From: Apostichopus japonicus
Lineage: Eukaryota; Echinodermata; Holothuroidea; Aspidochirotida; Stichopodidae
DNA: 64,000 nt
Reading direction: 5' to 3'
Assembly: GCF_037975245.1 (NCBI RefSeq)
Contig: NC_092567.1
Location: 6,384,714 to 6,448,713 of the forward strand
Both the position numbers and the translations under genes were made by a program. Position 1 is the first letter of the stretch. Each line of letters starts with the position of its first letter. A model generated the notes under the pieces. The model had not been told where the DNA came from and did no database searches. It saw only the letters and a list, made by a program, of their open reading frames with translations. Positions 1-11,690 of this stretch are shown here, piece by piece.

Positions 1-260
1 TCACCAACGTAGGTTGACGCGACTTTCTTTATTACATAATTTTAAGTTTTCTATCGGTTTACAGATTCTATCGGTTATGCGAGAAGTGTTGATCACCCCA
101 GCCGTATTGAAAGTATCTGGCAGAAATATCTAACTGGTAAGTGAAGCAGTTGATGCTATAGTAGAAAATGTATTAGTAAACTAACCACACATATAGAAAC
201 GTTATCTTTTCTGCTATGTATCTGTTATGATGTTTCTTATGGTGTGGTTTTTGCCCATAT
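1..260. other. Intergenic, nothing recognised
   Basis: This is AT-rich sequence with no convincing coding frame, RNA gene or repeat end. It leads directly into the minisatellite. Confidence 0.5.
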
Positions 261-1275
261 CTAGGATAGGATAGGATAGATGGATAGGATGGATAGAATG
301 GATAGGGTGGATAGAATGGAGAGGATGGAGAGGATGAATGGCTGGGTAGGATTGATGATAGGATGAATGGATAGTATGAATGGATAGGATGGATGGATGG
401 ATGCATAGGATGGATGGATGAATAGGATGAATAGGATAGGATGGATAGGATGGATAGGATGGATGCATATGATGCATATGATGGATGGATAGGATGGATG
501 GATAGGATGGGAAAGGTGGATAAGATAGATAGAATGGACGGATAGGATGAATGGATAGGATGGATGAATGGAGTGATGGGGTTCATGAATGTATGGATAG
601 AATGGATGGATAGGATGGATAGGATGGATGCATATGATGGATGGATAGGATAGATCGATAGGATGGATGGATAGAATGGATAGGATGGATGGATGTGATG
701 GACGGATAGGATGGGTAGGATGGATAGGATAGATAGGATGGATGGATAGGATCGATTGGATGGATGGATAAGATGGAGGTATTGATATGATGGATGGATG
801 GATAGAATGGATGGATAGGATGAATGGATAGGATGGATGGATGGAGTGATGGGGTTCATGAATGTATGGATAGAATGGATGGATAGGATGGATAGGATGG
901 ATGCATATGATGGATGGATAGGATAGATCGATAGGATGGATGGATAGAATGGATAGGATGGATGGATGTATCGGATGGATAAATGGATGGATATGGTGGA
1001 TATGATGGATATGATGGATTGATATGATGAATGTATATGATGGATGGATAGGATGGGTGGATAAGATGAATACATGTGATGGATGTATCGGATGGATGGA
1101 TAGGATGGATATGGTGGATATGATGGATGTATATGATTGTTGGATAGTATGTATGGATAGGATGATGGAGTGGATGGATGGATAGGATGGATATGATGGA
1201 TAAGATGGATAGGATGGATAGGATGGATAGAATGGATAGGATGGATTGGATGGATAAGATAGATCTATTGATGGG
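261..1275. repeat. GGATAGGAT/GGATGGAT minisatellite with a 273-bp higher-order duplication
   Basis: About 1 kb is built from 4-, 5- and 9-base words (GGAT, GGATA, GGATAGGAT) on the plus strand, with CATATGATGG and GGTGGATAT variants. The block at about 541-697 recurs at about 814-970 with a constant 273-base offset, marked by the unique word GAGTGATGGGGTTCATGAAT at 571 and 844. The reverse strand is open over hundreds of codons in several frames because the repeat has no stop-forming words; the products are Ser/Ile/His/Pro strings and not genes. Confidence 0.95.
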
Positions 1276-2349
1276 TCGATCAAAAGAAAAAAAAAACACT
1301 GGGTAAAACAATTACAATAAGGTTAACACCGATGGTAGGTAAGCAATCTGATAAACTTTTCGTTAGATTGATATAATTAACATGAACTTTAAGTGAACGC
1401 TAAAACGAAGCGAATCGAAACAAGAACCGCGTCTAAGTATACTATTGTTCTCAACTGATTGAGCTATGCAGCCATTAGGTCTACTTGTTACTGACCATAA
1501 TTACCTGGATCTTGCTGAAATTGGCAATCAAACGCATCATTAGCTTCCCTTAATTTATATAACATCTACCACAATAGTGTAGTTTTATATCACGATGGAA
1601 TGCAAGGGCAGACACAGTGTGACTTGTATTGATCCTTTCTTTGCAATGTTGCATACATCAGAGCTAGTATGATCTCAAATGGACTCCTGTAAAGCGTTAT
1701 GAATGTGATTATTGCAATAATTTGACAAGGAATTTAATAGACGAATTATTGTAAGTTCGTGTTATTATAGCTTAGACCTTATTTCGCTAAATAACTTTGT
1801 ACATAGTAGGTGATATCATCCTTTTATAATGTTATTTTGAAATCATGTTGAAATGTTACAACTATGAACAACTATGTGAATAGGTATGAAAACATGCAAA
1901 AGCAATTCCAATAAGGTGATAATTGATTTAAAATTAAATGTAATCATGTACTTCCAGACTCCTCAAAATAAAGAGCAAATGAAATAATAGGACTACTGTT
2001 CTTGTACTTACGTAACATTTATTACATTATATTATTTTTCAAGTGATCGACAATAAACTTTATAATTGTTTAATTCTAATAATGTTTCAAGATCAAGCAA
2101 ATCCAATAGTTTTTCTTACATCAACACGTGATTAGTACCAATGTCGTTTTACTTTGAAGATAATATTGAATAACATTGAGATGGTTTGGTAAAGTTGCAC
2201 TCAACCACTTTCAAATTAATGTTTTGTCGACTTTTTGTTTCTGTCTCTATTAATAACTGTGCCCTATACAGCTCTAAAGTAGTAATAATTTGTTGCAGTA
2301 AACAAAAGAAAAATATGTGTTCACCGTAACAACTTTTTTTATGTGGATA

Positions 2350-2489
2350 CAAGGGACGAAATAACTGGGTTCGCATAGCAATTTGCTACCCAAGAATTGC
2401 CAGTTGCTAATAGCTAATGCTAATTGCTATTTCCAAGAATTGTCGAGCAATTATTGCTAATCAATTCTCTAAAACTAATTCGTCCCTTG
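2350..2489. mobile_element. 140-bp MITE with GGATA target duplication
   Basis: The left end CAAGGGACGAAAT and the reverse complement of the right end, CAAGGGACGAAT, form a 12-13-bp terminal inverted repeat. GGATA flanks both sides (2345-2349 and 2490-2494). The interior has several copies of AATTGC/GCAATT words that can pair. The element is non-coding and the superfamily is not determined. Confidence 0.7.
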
Positions 2490-3062
2490 GGATAACAGTG
2501 ACATGTCGATACTATTTTCAATATAACATGTATTTGAGAGATAACGTGAACAAACATGCAAAGTATATAGGACAGTCAGCGTGACTACGCTAACACATAA
2601 TATCATTGAGATGTACCTAGTAAGTGATTACAATTATAATCATAAAAGACCAAGTTCATTCAGATTGATTGCATCCAATACGACTATGAAGAAAGAACTT
2701 TAGCAGTATTTAAATAGGTTGGATGTATAGTTAAACTAATCACTATTTGGAGAATTCAGTGATATATAAGTACAATATCGCAAACAATTTGTGCTAACCT
2801 GTTTTTAGGCTTTTAAGACCAATTTCCGTTCGTTTCTATCAATCTTTAAATTATGATAAAAACTTACTGATTTTATTTCAAATCCTTTCATATGCCGGAA
2901 TAATCAGCAATTCACATTCGTATCATAAATGTGCAGTTATAAGCAGTTATTTACAATAAAAGTTAGATTCATACTCATCATGTATACCAATTATAAAGTT
3001 TGCACCATCGATAACATGAGAGAGACAATCAGCCCAATAAATGCAACACTAACCATTCAAAG

Positions 3063-3070
3063 TATAAATA
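3063..3070 (+). promoter_or_regulatory. Possible TATA box of the NLR gene
   Basis: TATAAATA lies 116 bp before the preferred ATG. AT-rich DNA produces such words by chance and no transcription start can be seen, so this is only a candidate. A pyrimidine-poor AG at 3177-3178 could also be a 3' splice site ending a 5'-UTR intron, in which case the promoter would lie further upstream. Confidence 0.2.
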
Positions 3071-3185
3071 TTCTGGAAACCCATTTATATCCTGAGTAAT
3101 CCAGTTAATGCCTTGACCTTGGAACTTTACATAGAATTGCCAGTCAAATTAATGTTTATTTTGCATGCAAAATTACAGACCTAAG

Positions 3186-3243
3186 ATGGCTGCCAATGTT
3201 AATCCCGTGGACATCAAACCAGATTTGAAGAAGGGAGTAAACG
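3186..3243 (+). CDS. NLR gene exon 1 (start of coding sequence)
   Basis: This exon encodes aa 1-19 plus the first base of Gly20. I chose the ATG at 3186 because it has A at -3 and G at +4. An in-frame ATG at 3165 has a poor context, and an in-frame TAA at 3150 closes the frame upstream. The peptide begins MAANVNPVDIKPDLKKG and has no signal peptide, as expected for a cytosolic receptor. The donor is ACG|GTAAGT and ends in phase 1, which fits exon 2 exactly. The exon is too short to identify alone. Its support is the perfect donor, the phase and the distance (389 bp) to the death-fold exon. Confidence 0.65.
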
Positions 3244-3632
3244 GTAAGTTTAAAAACCGAACAATTTATATTTAATAAGTATATTGGTGTTTTTTTTTGG
3301 TGTGTTTTGGTGTTTATTTACAATCCACGTTACACTGTGGCGTTTTCTAATATAGTTGAGAAGCCATCTTCACTTTTCTTTTATAAAAGAAACATAACAT
3401 TGGCCAATTTAATGCGGATATCATGAAATATATATTGACAACATAATATCATATGTAAATCAAACTTGTGATAGTGAAAGGGATTACCAGGTCATTACAT
3501 TTTGATTGACAAGTTTAAAGTATTTATGTTCATATCACTAACGCATCCGTTGTTACTACATTCATTTAGATCTGAAGGAGTGTTTCATGTGCTAGTTAGG
3601 TGTCTTTTATCCTTTTTCGTTATTTTCAACAG

Positions 3633-3938
3633 GTTTTGGTAGTTTCAAAGTTGCACTTGCTACCGTTCTGACTGTTAAAATTGTTCTTGATCTTGCTACG
3701 TTCTTTGAATATCCGCCTGTCGTCATAGAAGAGTTGAGCAATGCAGCCAGTGCAGGCCTTCTCATGATACGTTATATGGAAGAGAGAGGACAAATAGAGC
3801 CAACAAGTATCATGACACTTCTGTGTGCGCTGAAGAAAATGTGTCTTTCTGGGATTGAGATGCGTGTAAGAAAGCTGTATGAGGAACATACAGGGAGACT
3901 ATGTTCCAGTGATGATCATTCTAAGGCTCAATTAGAAG
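3633..3938 (+). CDS. NLR gene exon 2: death-effector/death-like fold domain
   Basis: The acceptor is TTTTCAACAG at 3632 and the donor is GAAG|GTACTG, phase 1 on both sides. It encodes aa 20-122. The core (aa 57-107) has the DED/death-fold signature: a helix ending in LLMIRYMEERGQIEP, then a serine cap, then a TLLCALKKM helix and a final helix with RVRKLYEEH. In the family the LEERGxIxPxNLxxLxxxL pattern marks the third and fourth helices of a DED. Such domains recruit caspase or kinase adaptors by homotypic binding. A divergent DEATH domain is the main alternative. An in-frame Met occurs inside the exon at 3764, but starting there would lose the first two helices. Confidence 0.75.
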
Positions 3939-6233
3939 GTACTGTAACTGAAAGCATATCTTTATACATGAATGTTCGTATGCACTCGCAAAAGTCCTAA
4001 AAATGAACATTACCTCCATTGATTTCCTGCGATTGGTAAATTTCGAAGGATTTGCTACAATGTTAGTGGTGAATCGATTATTTACTAAAGACTTTCATTT
4101 ATGTAGCTGGAGGTAAATTGTTCCTTTAACAATAGTAGATGCACTAGTTTGCGTGTAATAATAAAACAAGATGATTGAATGTATAGTATCTTAGTAATTT
4201 AAATTGGATATTCTCGATCCTAAGGTCAACGCCGTCTACAATACATCTGAATGAGATATTTTACTAGAATTCTTAGGTAATGCTTCATGTCCAAAAATCA
4301 ATATTCCAATGCCCCATTTTCTCACAAAACGTATCCAATGGTTATTGTTTGATTTTATGTAAAACAAGTACTTTGTAGCTAATATTCCATAAATGGATTG
4401 AAACTGAAAGTGTTCTCCTTTTGAATCTCTGACAGCAGCGAATGGTAAACAGAACATATTCCAGTTAAATTCGTATACTTGTATAAGCTGTTTCAGGACA
4501 TTGATATTCTCTTTTAATAATTAGTTATATGTTACATTGTTCAAACTAGGGTGTGTAGTAAAGTTAGTGTGGCCGATAATGTTTCAATTCGATGCGCTTA
4601 ACATTTATTTTCTACTCATGGGTATAACTGTAGTAATTTGATAATAAATAGTATATGACAATAATATTTGATAAGTGATATCACAAATATTACTACTGGA
4701 GTTGATTAATGAGCTTAGGAACTTGACTGGAGCCGACTTACAACCGGCAAATTCATACAGGGGCGTAGCGAGGAATTTGCAAAGGGAGGGGCAAAGTCTG
4801 TAGGCAAACCATCTAAGTGTAGCGCTACCATGTGTTGGCGCGAAGATGCCTCCCAGATCGCTGGAAATGGCACTTTCCAGGCCTTGTAAGTTGCATCTAA
4901 GCATTTTATATTTTTAAATTAATAGCGATATCATGAAAAAATACAAAATATATGCTCAGGAAAGGGAGCGGTACCCCTTTGCCCCCCCCCCCCTTGGCTA
5001 CGAGCCTGAAGTCATGTAGCAACCTTAAGCCTACGCACAGTGCTCAACTATCCATGATTTCCCGAGTAATGACAGTTCCCTCCGTCGAGTTTTAATAGTT
5101 AGTACAGTGTGCGGCGGGCGTTAGATGACACTTCCACACCGAACAATGGATTTTAGAAACTTATTATCCTAGATTGTTTGAAGATATGCTCACTTGTAAT
5201 ACAAAAGAAAACGTTTCTCTCTACGGTAAATACACATCTTCATAAACTCTTTCAAAGAAAAATAAACCCAGTGGTTCAATGAGATTCAGCCAATGCTATA
5301 CATATGAAAGAAGATGTTCTACCTTAATGATATATATGTTGAGGATTTAAATATGCATGGGTGTGCTAGTTAAATCCATCCTGTGTGCTCAAGGATTAAA
5401 GAAATTCTTCATTGACCCGGATTTAGCGACAATCTCTGCTTTTCTACACAGATTTAAATAATAGTTTACACCCCGTGTCTCTAAAAAGAGGACAGTGTTT
5501 TCTGAATTCACACTTGATAAGCCTATGTTTTCATTGGTAACTGTAAGGGGAAATGTTGTCATTAAGTTAAAATCGGAAATTAAAATGACTATCCTTAGAA
5601 TTTTACACTAAAATTTTTTATCAAGTGGGTAAGCAATGCTAATTAAGTGATTGATAGTGAAAGAACACGTTCACCATGACATGAGAGCATGCACGACATG
5701 GAAGTAATAGCACCTGATGGTGACGTTCTTTCACTTATAAATGAACTTTAGAGTTACATTGGCAGTTCCACGCTCCATAGAGTGAGGGGATAGATTTTCT
5801 GTTAAAGCTCACCGCTATTGGTAGCGATTAGTACATCTTGGTTTGATATTTAACATTTACTCAATGATTAGGCATATATAATTACATTATGATATTTGAC
5901 TACTTTGACTTCGTCTCCGCTATAATGAGATTTTGAATTTTGGTGAGAGCAACATAGTAAATGCAAAGTTCAGTTAAGCATCTTTTGCTATCAGTGTTTT
6001 AAGATGTGAAGCTTTCATAATATAAAGTGGTAACGCATTACATGATTTGACGTTACGTCACCAATAAAAAGTAGTTACAAAGTACGCTAGACATACTTGG
6101 TGACTGATATTTAACCTTATGTAAACTGAATTTCACAATTAAGTTTGTCTAAGTTTGTTTCAGAAGTAAGGTCAAAATGTCTGCATGTAACCTTTCAAGT
6201 GCTAAAGACTCTTTAATTGTATTTTTTTCTCAG
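3939..6233. other. NLR intron 2
   Basis: This 2.3-kb intron in phase 1 contains the hAT-like MITE at 4758-5008. Nothing else is recognised. Confidence 0.6.
4758..5008. mobile_element. 251-bp hAT-like MITE
   Basis: The left end CAGGGGCGTAGCGAGG pairs with the reverse complement of the right end, CAGGCTCGTAGCCAAGG. The flanks AATTCATA and AAGTCATG agree at 6 of 8 positions, which fits a decayed 8-bp hAT target duplication. A 12-base C run sits next to the right terminus. CAGGGGCGTAGC termini are known from hAT families. Confidence 0.6.
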
Positions 6234-7409
6234 GAAAGAAAAACGATCTCATCAAGTATGCAAAAACAGCCTATCGAAAGCAATACGAGACAGCTAAGCC
6301 ATTTCCTTCCATGAACAAGTGTAACGTTAACAGATTATTTGTTCAGGGAGGTATTTACTGCTCGGCTCAGGAGGGTGATTTCATGCAAAAGCCCGATGTG
6401 CTAGAATCGTTAGATTCTTACAACGATATTCTGAGCAGCCCCAAAACTAAGTCAAATAGAAAGATCATCGAGGCTGATCCTGGGTTCGGGAAATCAACAC
6501 TTGCATCACAGTTTGTCTATGACTGGTGTACTGAGGACCCTGAATCTCCTCTCAAAGATGTGGAAATACTTATATTTCTCCAGTTGAGGCAACTGGAAGG
6601 TGTAAAGTCTATATACACTGCCATAAAGCATTCCATAGTGCCTGAAGATGAGGACATAGACGACTCTTGCATTAAGGAAATCCTCAAAGTATACAAAAAG
6701 TCTGTTGTCATGTTATTTGACAGTTATGACGAGTATCCTGACAAGAACACCAAAACACATATCTCCTCCATCATTGAGATGAAAATGTTTCTAGACATTC
6801 TTGTCATCATACTTACCAGGACATTGAACCTCCCGCCTAACTTACACCCCGAAACAAAACGAATCAGATTAACAGGGTTTGGGGTGGCTGAACGTCGAAA
6901 CTATGTCCTGAAGGCAGTGGCTGATGATGTCCAGTTGGCAGATCGGATCGAAGAGCAGCTTCAGAGAAACCCATTCTTAAGAGATCTCTGTCAGGTCCCT
7001 CTGTTCTCCACTATGGTCGCTCACATAGCACACGAGAGACCAGAAATCGAGATATTTAGCACAGTAACAAGATTTTTCACTTATGTGATCGCATGCGTTC
7101 ATAACCATATGAAAATCAAGAAAGATGCTAATACTGAGGGGCCTGCTTTTGAAAATGAACTAGCTAAACTGTACCGTATTGCTTTCGACGGCCTCACACG
7201 GAAGAACCAGCAGCTGGCATGGGAAAACACCTATTTAGTTTCAGAACTTGGACAAGAATTTTATGATAACTATATAAAGCTCGGGATGTTTGCACAGGAA
7301 GTGGTTTTTGACATTTCCCAGTGTCGATATAAGACGGAAGCACGAATATGGCACAAAATCATCTATGAATTTTATGCCTCCCATCATCTGGTTTGGATTC
7401 TTAGTGAAG
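6234..7409 (+). CDS. NLR gene exon 3: NACHT ATPase and winged-helix region
   Basis: The acceptor is TTTTTTCTCAG and the donor is GAAG|GTAAGT, phase 1 on both sides, 392 codons, giving aa 122-514. Walker A is EADPGFGKST (Lys about aa 208). The first position is Ala where many NACHTs have Gly, which the [AG]xxxxGK[ST] pattern allows. Walker B is VVMLFDSYDEY with the DxxDE acidic residues (about aa 284-288). A sensor-1-like ILTRT follows, then the GFGVAERRNYVLKA segment and NPFLRDLCQVPLFSTM, the usual NPLxxxLCxxPL helix of NLRs. WHKIIYEFYASHHL matches the FxHxxFxEFxAAxYL winged-helix end. All nucleotide-binding residues expected for activity are present. The frame runs straight into this exon from exon 2, so the internal Met at 6311 is not the start. 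Confidence 0.93.
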
Positions 7410-10084
7410 GTAAGTCTTCAGTGCAGATAATATTGATGCATAACCACAGTTTGTAATCTCTGATGTGTAAGGTAATGAGTAAACCTAAGAGATGGAAGTA
7501 TTGTTCGTATGTGCTTGTATGTGCATAGGTAAACAGCTTAAGCTCATCGTACCCCCACCCCACAGTGTCTGTTATGTATATATGCAAATTACCATTTATA
7601 CTACACGCGTGGCAATATAAGCAAATAAAGTCATCATTTGTCACCGACCCAGTTCAACATAACAACGATTTGGGTTTGGATCTTCTATATGTATGCTTGT
7701 TGTATTTGAAGACAAGAGCGCCTAAAGGTAGAGATACACTCAGGAAGACCAAGCCAAAGTCGGAAAAAGCTGACAACACTGGATTTACAAGCAAATTGTA
7801 CACATCTGGGTAATCTAGGATGGGCACGAGTTCTTACATTGTTGTGAATGTATAACCATATTGAATACTTTGACTTTTGTATCTATTAAAAAACACGTTA
7901 TTCAGCATATTCACTAGATTTTTGCTATTTGTGCTCGTCACTTAAATAAAGTTATCCCACATTTTGTTCAAAGCTTTTCCTGTTGTTAAATTTGATTGCT
8001 TCTCAAAATTGCTGAGGTGAAGATCAAAACTATGCAAGTAAATTCATAAACCAGATCCTCATCTCATATTGTATCACAAAGATATGAATCCTTAAAGTTG
8101 GTAATATTTTGCATCTGGCAATAGTACAATGAACGATATCATCAAAGCAACGCTGCTGAAAATATCTTTTTTATTTATGTTTCAATCATTTATCAAATAG
8201 CCATGTAATATTAGCCTTAAAAATCGTATTTTTACCTAGATATGAGTAGTAGTATTAATATTCATGATTCAGTGTTACTTTTAGTGTTCGATTATTTGTT
8301 AAGTCAACCTAATCCAAAATGTATTAAAAATGAAGCTTTTGGTAATATCTCATCTCACAAAGATTTCATATATGACCTGGTCGACTACCACAATAACAAT
8401 ACATAAAATGTTAGAACGTAAACAAACGCTGTGACTATCTTCATCCTAGGCAAATTTAGTTTTCAAGTATAGAGACAAGAACACGAACTAATAAATTACA
8501 TTTACAGGAATCTGTAATTTGGTTGACATTGTAAGAGTGAAATACCAGTCAAAACCTAATATCAGAAAAACCAAAATATTATTTTTATGACCTCATAAAA
8601 TTAAATCATGCCCTGCAAATTCTCTCTTTTCTCTGTAATTGTTTTTCAAAGAAAGTTTACAATTTCGAGGGTAATATGCTAAAAAGTATTTGTCAAAACC
8701 TTTACCAATTCTATCAGAGTAGAACTATAGAGCAGCAACACTGATGACCCTAACTCACCTGAGGTCAATAGTATAATACATATGCCCAATTATTTGCATA
8801 ATAATTTGCATAGTAATCTGTTACTGAAAAAGGAACTTAAGGTCGTACTCCATATTAATAAACTAACTGTACACAATTCTCTGTTAAGAGCCTCAATCAG
8901 GATTTCCCTTTCACATTGTAATACCATGTTCAGGCCATACCACTCCAAATTGGAATGTTCCTTTCAAATAATTTTTGATATGCCGTTATCTCAAGAAGCT
9001 AACTATATATGCAAAACGCCGCAAGTTCAGCTACAGTAATAGTGTTTATAGTATATGTACCAACAACCACAATATCGACCAGGATATTGTAGGAATAGGA
9101 GTGTTTTTGTCTCCAAGCCTCTTTTAATGGAGTTTGCAAGTTTGTTGGACTATCGAATCAAGGAAAAGACAGTTTTAAATTTGATTCAATTACTTCAGTG
9201 GAATTGTGAATTAGAAATCAGAATCTAACGGCCAGAAAGTTCCTAAACAGAGCACACTGAAATTTGAATGAAATTATATATCGAGAATGAAATATTTCCA
9301 TCAGCATGAATGACTAACACTAGGCTACTAAGCTGAATGCCAATGGCACCTCTTAAATACTCATTGTACTGTTGTAAACATGATAATTTAAATCTTAACC
9401 AGGAATGCAAAAAAACATTGCGGTTTAGATTACATGCAACGAGCTGCTTCTTCAAATATATGATGATTCCATTCTTTTACAGATATATATCTTACAAGTT
9501 TCCACAGTTTGCTCTCTGTTTTACTGACATGAAAGGACCATTGAAGATCACTAACTAGAACATAGTGATGTATATCAGTAATACATCCACTCAAACATTT
9601 TCTTATTGATGACAATATTATCAACACTTGACCAAAACAATATAAGGAGGTCTGTTATAGTATGTTACAAATTTGACTGGTTGAGAGAAATACATCCAGT
9701 TTAAGTTTTCACTGTAATATCTACAAAATGAGCTACGGTATGATTGTTTTCTGTGTTGTTAAATGTGTCCCTTCTCAAACTGAATTGTTAAGATCAAGCT
9801 TACTGACAATGTGAGCAAGCATCTAGCAGAGATGCATGTTTGACTCATTCTTCCTTTTGGCTGCAAATAACTTCATATAACCTTGACCCCAATTTACCCA
9901 ACCTTTGATTAATGACGTCCTCACAGGCAACAATTTTAACAAGTAACATTAGCAATGGGACAACTGTGGTAAACCAGTCAGAATGACCTACATTATATAA
10001 AGTAATAATGATGATATCACTCATTACATTGCATATATGGCTTCACTATGGTAAGCCATCCTGTTCTGTGCTGATTCCTAACAT

Positions 10085-10950
10085 ACATAAATGAAGCATG
10101 TAATGAATGCAGGCTTGGGGTTACTATGTACTGTCACACTTGCCTGTCAGTACTTACAATGCTGTAACAAAGCATGCAACGAAGACAGGCCTAGGGTTAC
10201 TATTCACTGTCAAACTGGCCTGTCTGTACTAACAATGCAGTAACTAAGCATGCAATAAAGGCAGGTTTATGGTTACTATTCAGGTAGCATACGTCCATTA
10301 AAAGCCCCATTGACTTACACACTATATCACAAAAGTAGTGTGGTCTCTAAGTCTAGATAGAAGCTTCCACTAGCTAAACGCTACCAATTACTGGATAGCT
10401 GACAAGTTGACCTTTCATGGCATTATCAATTTTCTATACCATGACCATGCAGATTTTTGCTACGAGAGCCGGAACTTTTCGTCACTTGTAAACAAACCTC
10501 TTTACTCAGTCGTAAAAAAAACAATTGTACGCTGCTCCTGGGAGGGCTAACTGGTCATAATTTGCCTCAATTGACCCAATGTTTGCACCCCTTTTGCTTC
10601 CATTCATGCTCTTTAACATCCACGCCACACCAAAACACGTCCTAATGTATAACATAGCAATAAAGTTGTTCACCTGCTCATAATTGGCACTTTTCCTGAA
10701 GGAGAACACTTTGGGCGGATTGATATAGACGCTAATAGGAGTATGCCACATTCACTGTCCTCCTGGCCTGCTAGTACTTACAATGCAAAATAAAGCATGC
10801 CACGAAGGCAAGTTTCGGGGTTACTATTACTGTCACACTGTACTTACAATGCAGCATGCAGTTAAGGCAGGTTTCAGGGGTAATATGCAATGCCACTGGG
10901 CCTGTGCTTAGACCTAAAATGAAATACTGAAGCATGTAGTGAAGGTAAGT
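10085..10950. repeat. Tandem array of 75-80-bp units, interrupted
   Basis: About six diverged units share AGCATGCAACGAAGGCAGG, GGGTTACTATTCACTGTCA and GGCCTGTCAGTACTTACAAT. Three lie at about 10085-10282 and three at about 10750-10950. They are separated by the insertion at 10283-10749. Confidence 0.75.
10283..10749. mobile_element. 467-bp insertion in the tandem array, likely MITE
   Basis: The array is broken in the middle of a unit. ATTCA occurs at both edges (10278-10282 and 10750-10754), as expected for a target duplication. The ends GGTAGCATACGTCC and (reverse complement) GTGGCATACTCC form an imperfect inverted repeat. No coding content is seen. The array itself shows what the empty site looked like, which supports the call. 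Confidence 0.55.
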
Positions 10951-11373
10951 ATAGGGTTGTAAACCTAAATTCTGAATATTTTGGCCTCACAAAATATAAC
11001 ATTAATTGTTGACATATTTGTCTGAGTTTCTGTCAGGCACAGTGTATTCTTCTTAGAACCTTAGATAGACCATTACTACTATCTGTCGTTCTGTCATCAT
11101 TGTGTCTGCTGCCTAGCACAAATATTGAACTTGAATCAATCCCTGATTCATGCTTTAATTACAGTGATATTAATGATGTCACAACACCATAAAACAAAAC
11201 ATCATTAACATACACCATGTGAATGATAGTTTTAAAAATAACTATATATACAAGAGTTACTAATTAAATTATATGGTACAGTGACACTATTAATATGTGT
11301 CAACACCTTGATATGATGCCTGCAGTAAAATATACACATTAAAACCCATATAATCTGTCTGCTTGGATAACAG

Positions 11374-11690
11374 GAGCGTCTTCAGCAGCGTCATCAATTA
11401 ATGTGAAAGAAACCTTGAACAGCATCAACCCGCTTGACCTCCAGTATGTCCATCGCTTTGCATGTGGACTCCACAAGTCAGCAGCAGACATCATCATCAA
11501 ACACCTGCAGGAAACCAAAGAGGGACGTCAGTTTGCAATTCTTTGTATGCTTGAACAAGAAGAAAATTCAGACCAATTCAGGCAGTCAGTCAAGGACTTG
11601 GTTTCAAGGGATATTTACATTACCTTCTTTCATGCCAAATTATTACAGAGGTCTACCATACAAGTCCTTGAAGTCGCTTCAGCTAATCAG
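11374..11690 (+). CDS. NLR gene exon 4: helical linker between NACHT and LRR
   Basis: The acceptor is TTGGATAACAG and the donor is AATCAG|GTAATT. It enters in phase 1 and leaves in phase 0, giving aa 514-619. It contains NPLDLQYVHRFACGLHKSAA, the motif that follows the NACHT/winged helix in many invertebrate and fish NLRs (LYxFxxGL type, NLRC4 HD2-like helices). The rest is amphipathic helix with EEENSDQFRQSVKDLV. The predicted role is the hinge between the ATPase and the LRR sensor. If intron 4 is retained the frame stays open to 11924 and adds a hydrophobic tail; see findings. Confidence 0.85.

Larger units (their letters stand above)
1276..3185. other. Upstream region of the NLR gene, mostly unrecognised
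   Basis: About 1.9 kb of AT-rich DNA precedes the first coding exon. The only structures seen are the small MITE at 2350-2489 and a TATA-like word at 3063. No coding region is supported. Confidence 0.5.
7410..11373. other. NLR intron 3
   Basis: This 4.0-kb intron in phase 1 is unrecognised from 7410 to 10080. From 10080 to 10950 it carries the split tandem array listed separately. An 82-codon open frame at 7565-7813 has no start context, no homology signal and no splice signals that would make it an exon. Confidence 0.55.

Noticed and set aside
173-1311. Long minus-strand open frames of 87-340 codons rich in Ser, Ile, His, Pro and Tyr
   Set aside because: They are translations of the GGAT minisatellite in several overlapping frames, with no conserved domain or start context.
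4605-4904. 99-codon minus-strand frame
   Set aside because: Much of it lies in the hAT-like MITE, and the rest is AT-rich intron.
6517-6711. Minus-strand frame inside NLR exon 3
   Set aside because: It is the antisense shadow of the NACHT coding sequence.
7565-7813. 82-codon frame after NLR exon 3
   Set aside because: It has no splice signals in matching phase and no similarity. Exon 3 joins exon 4 correctly without it.
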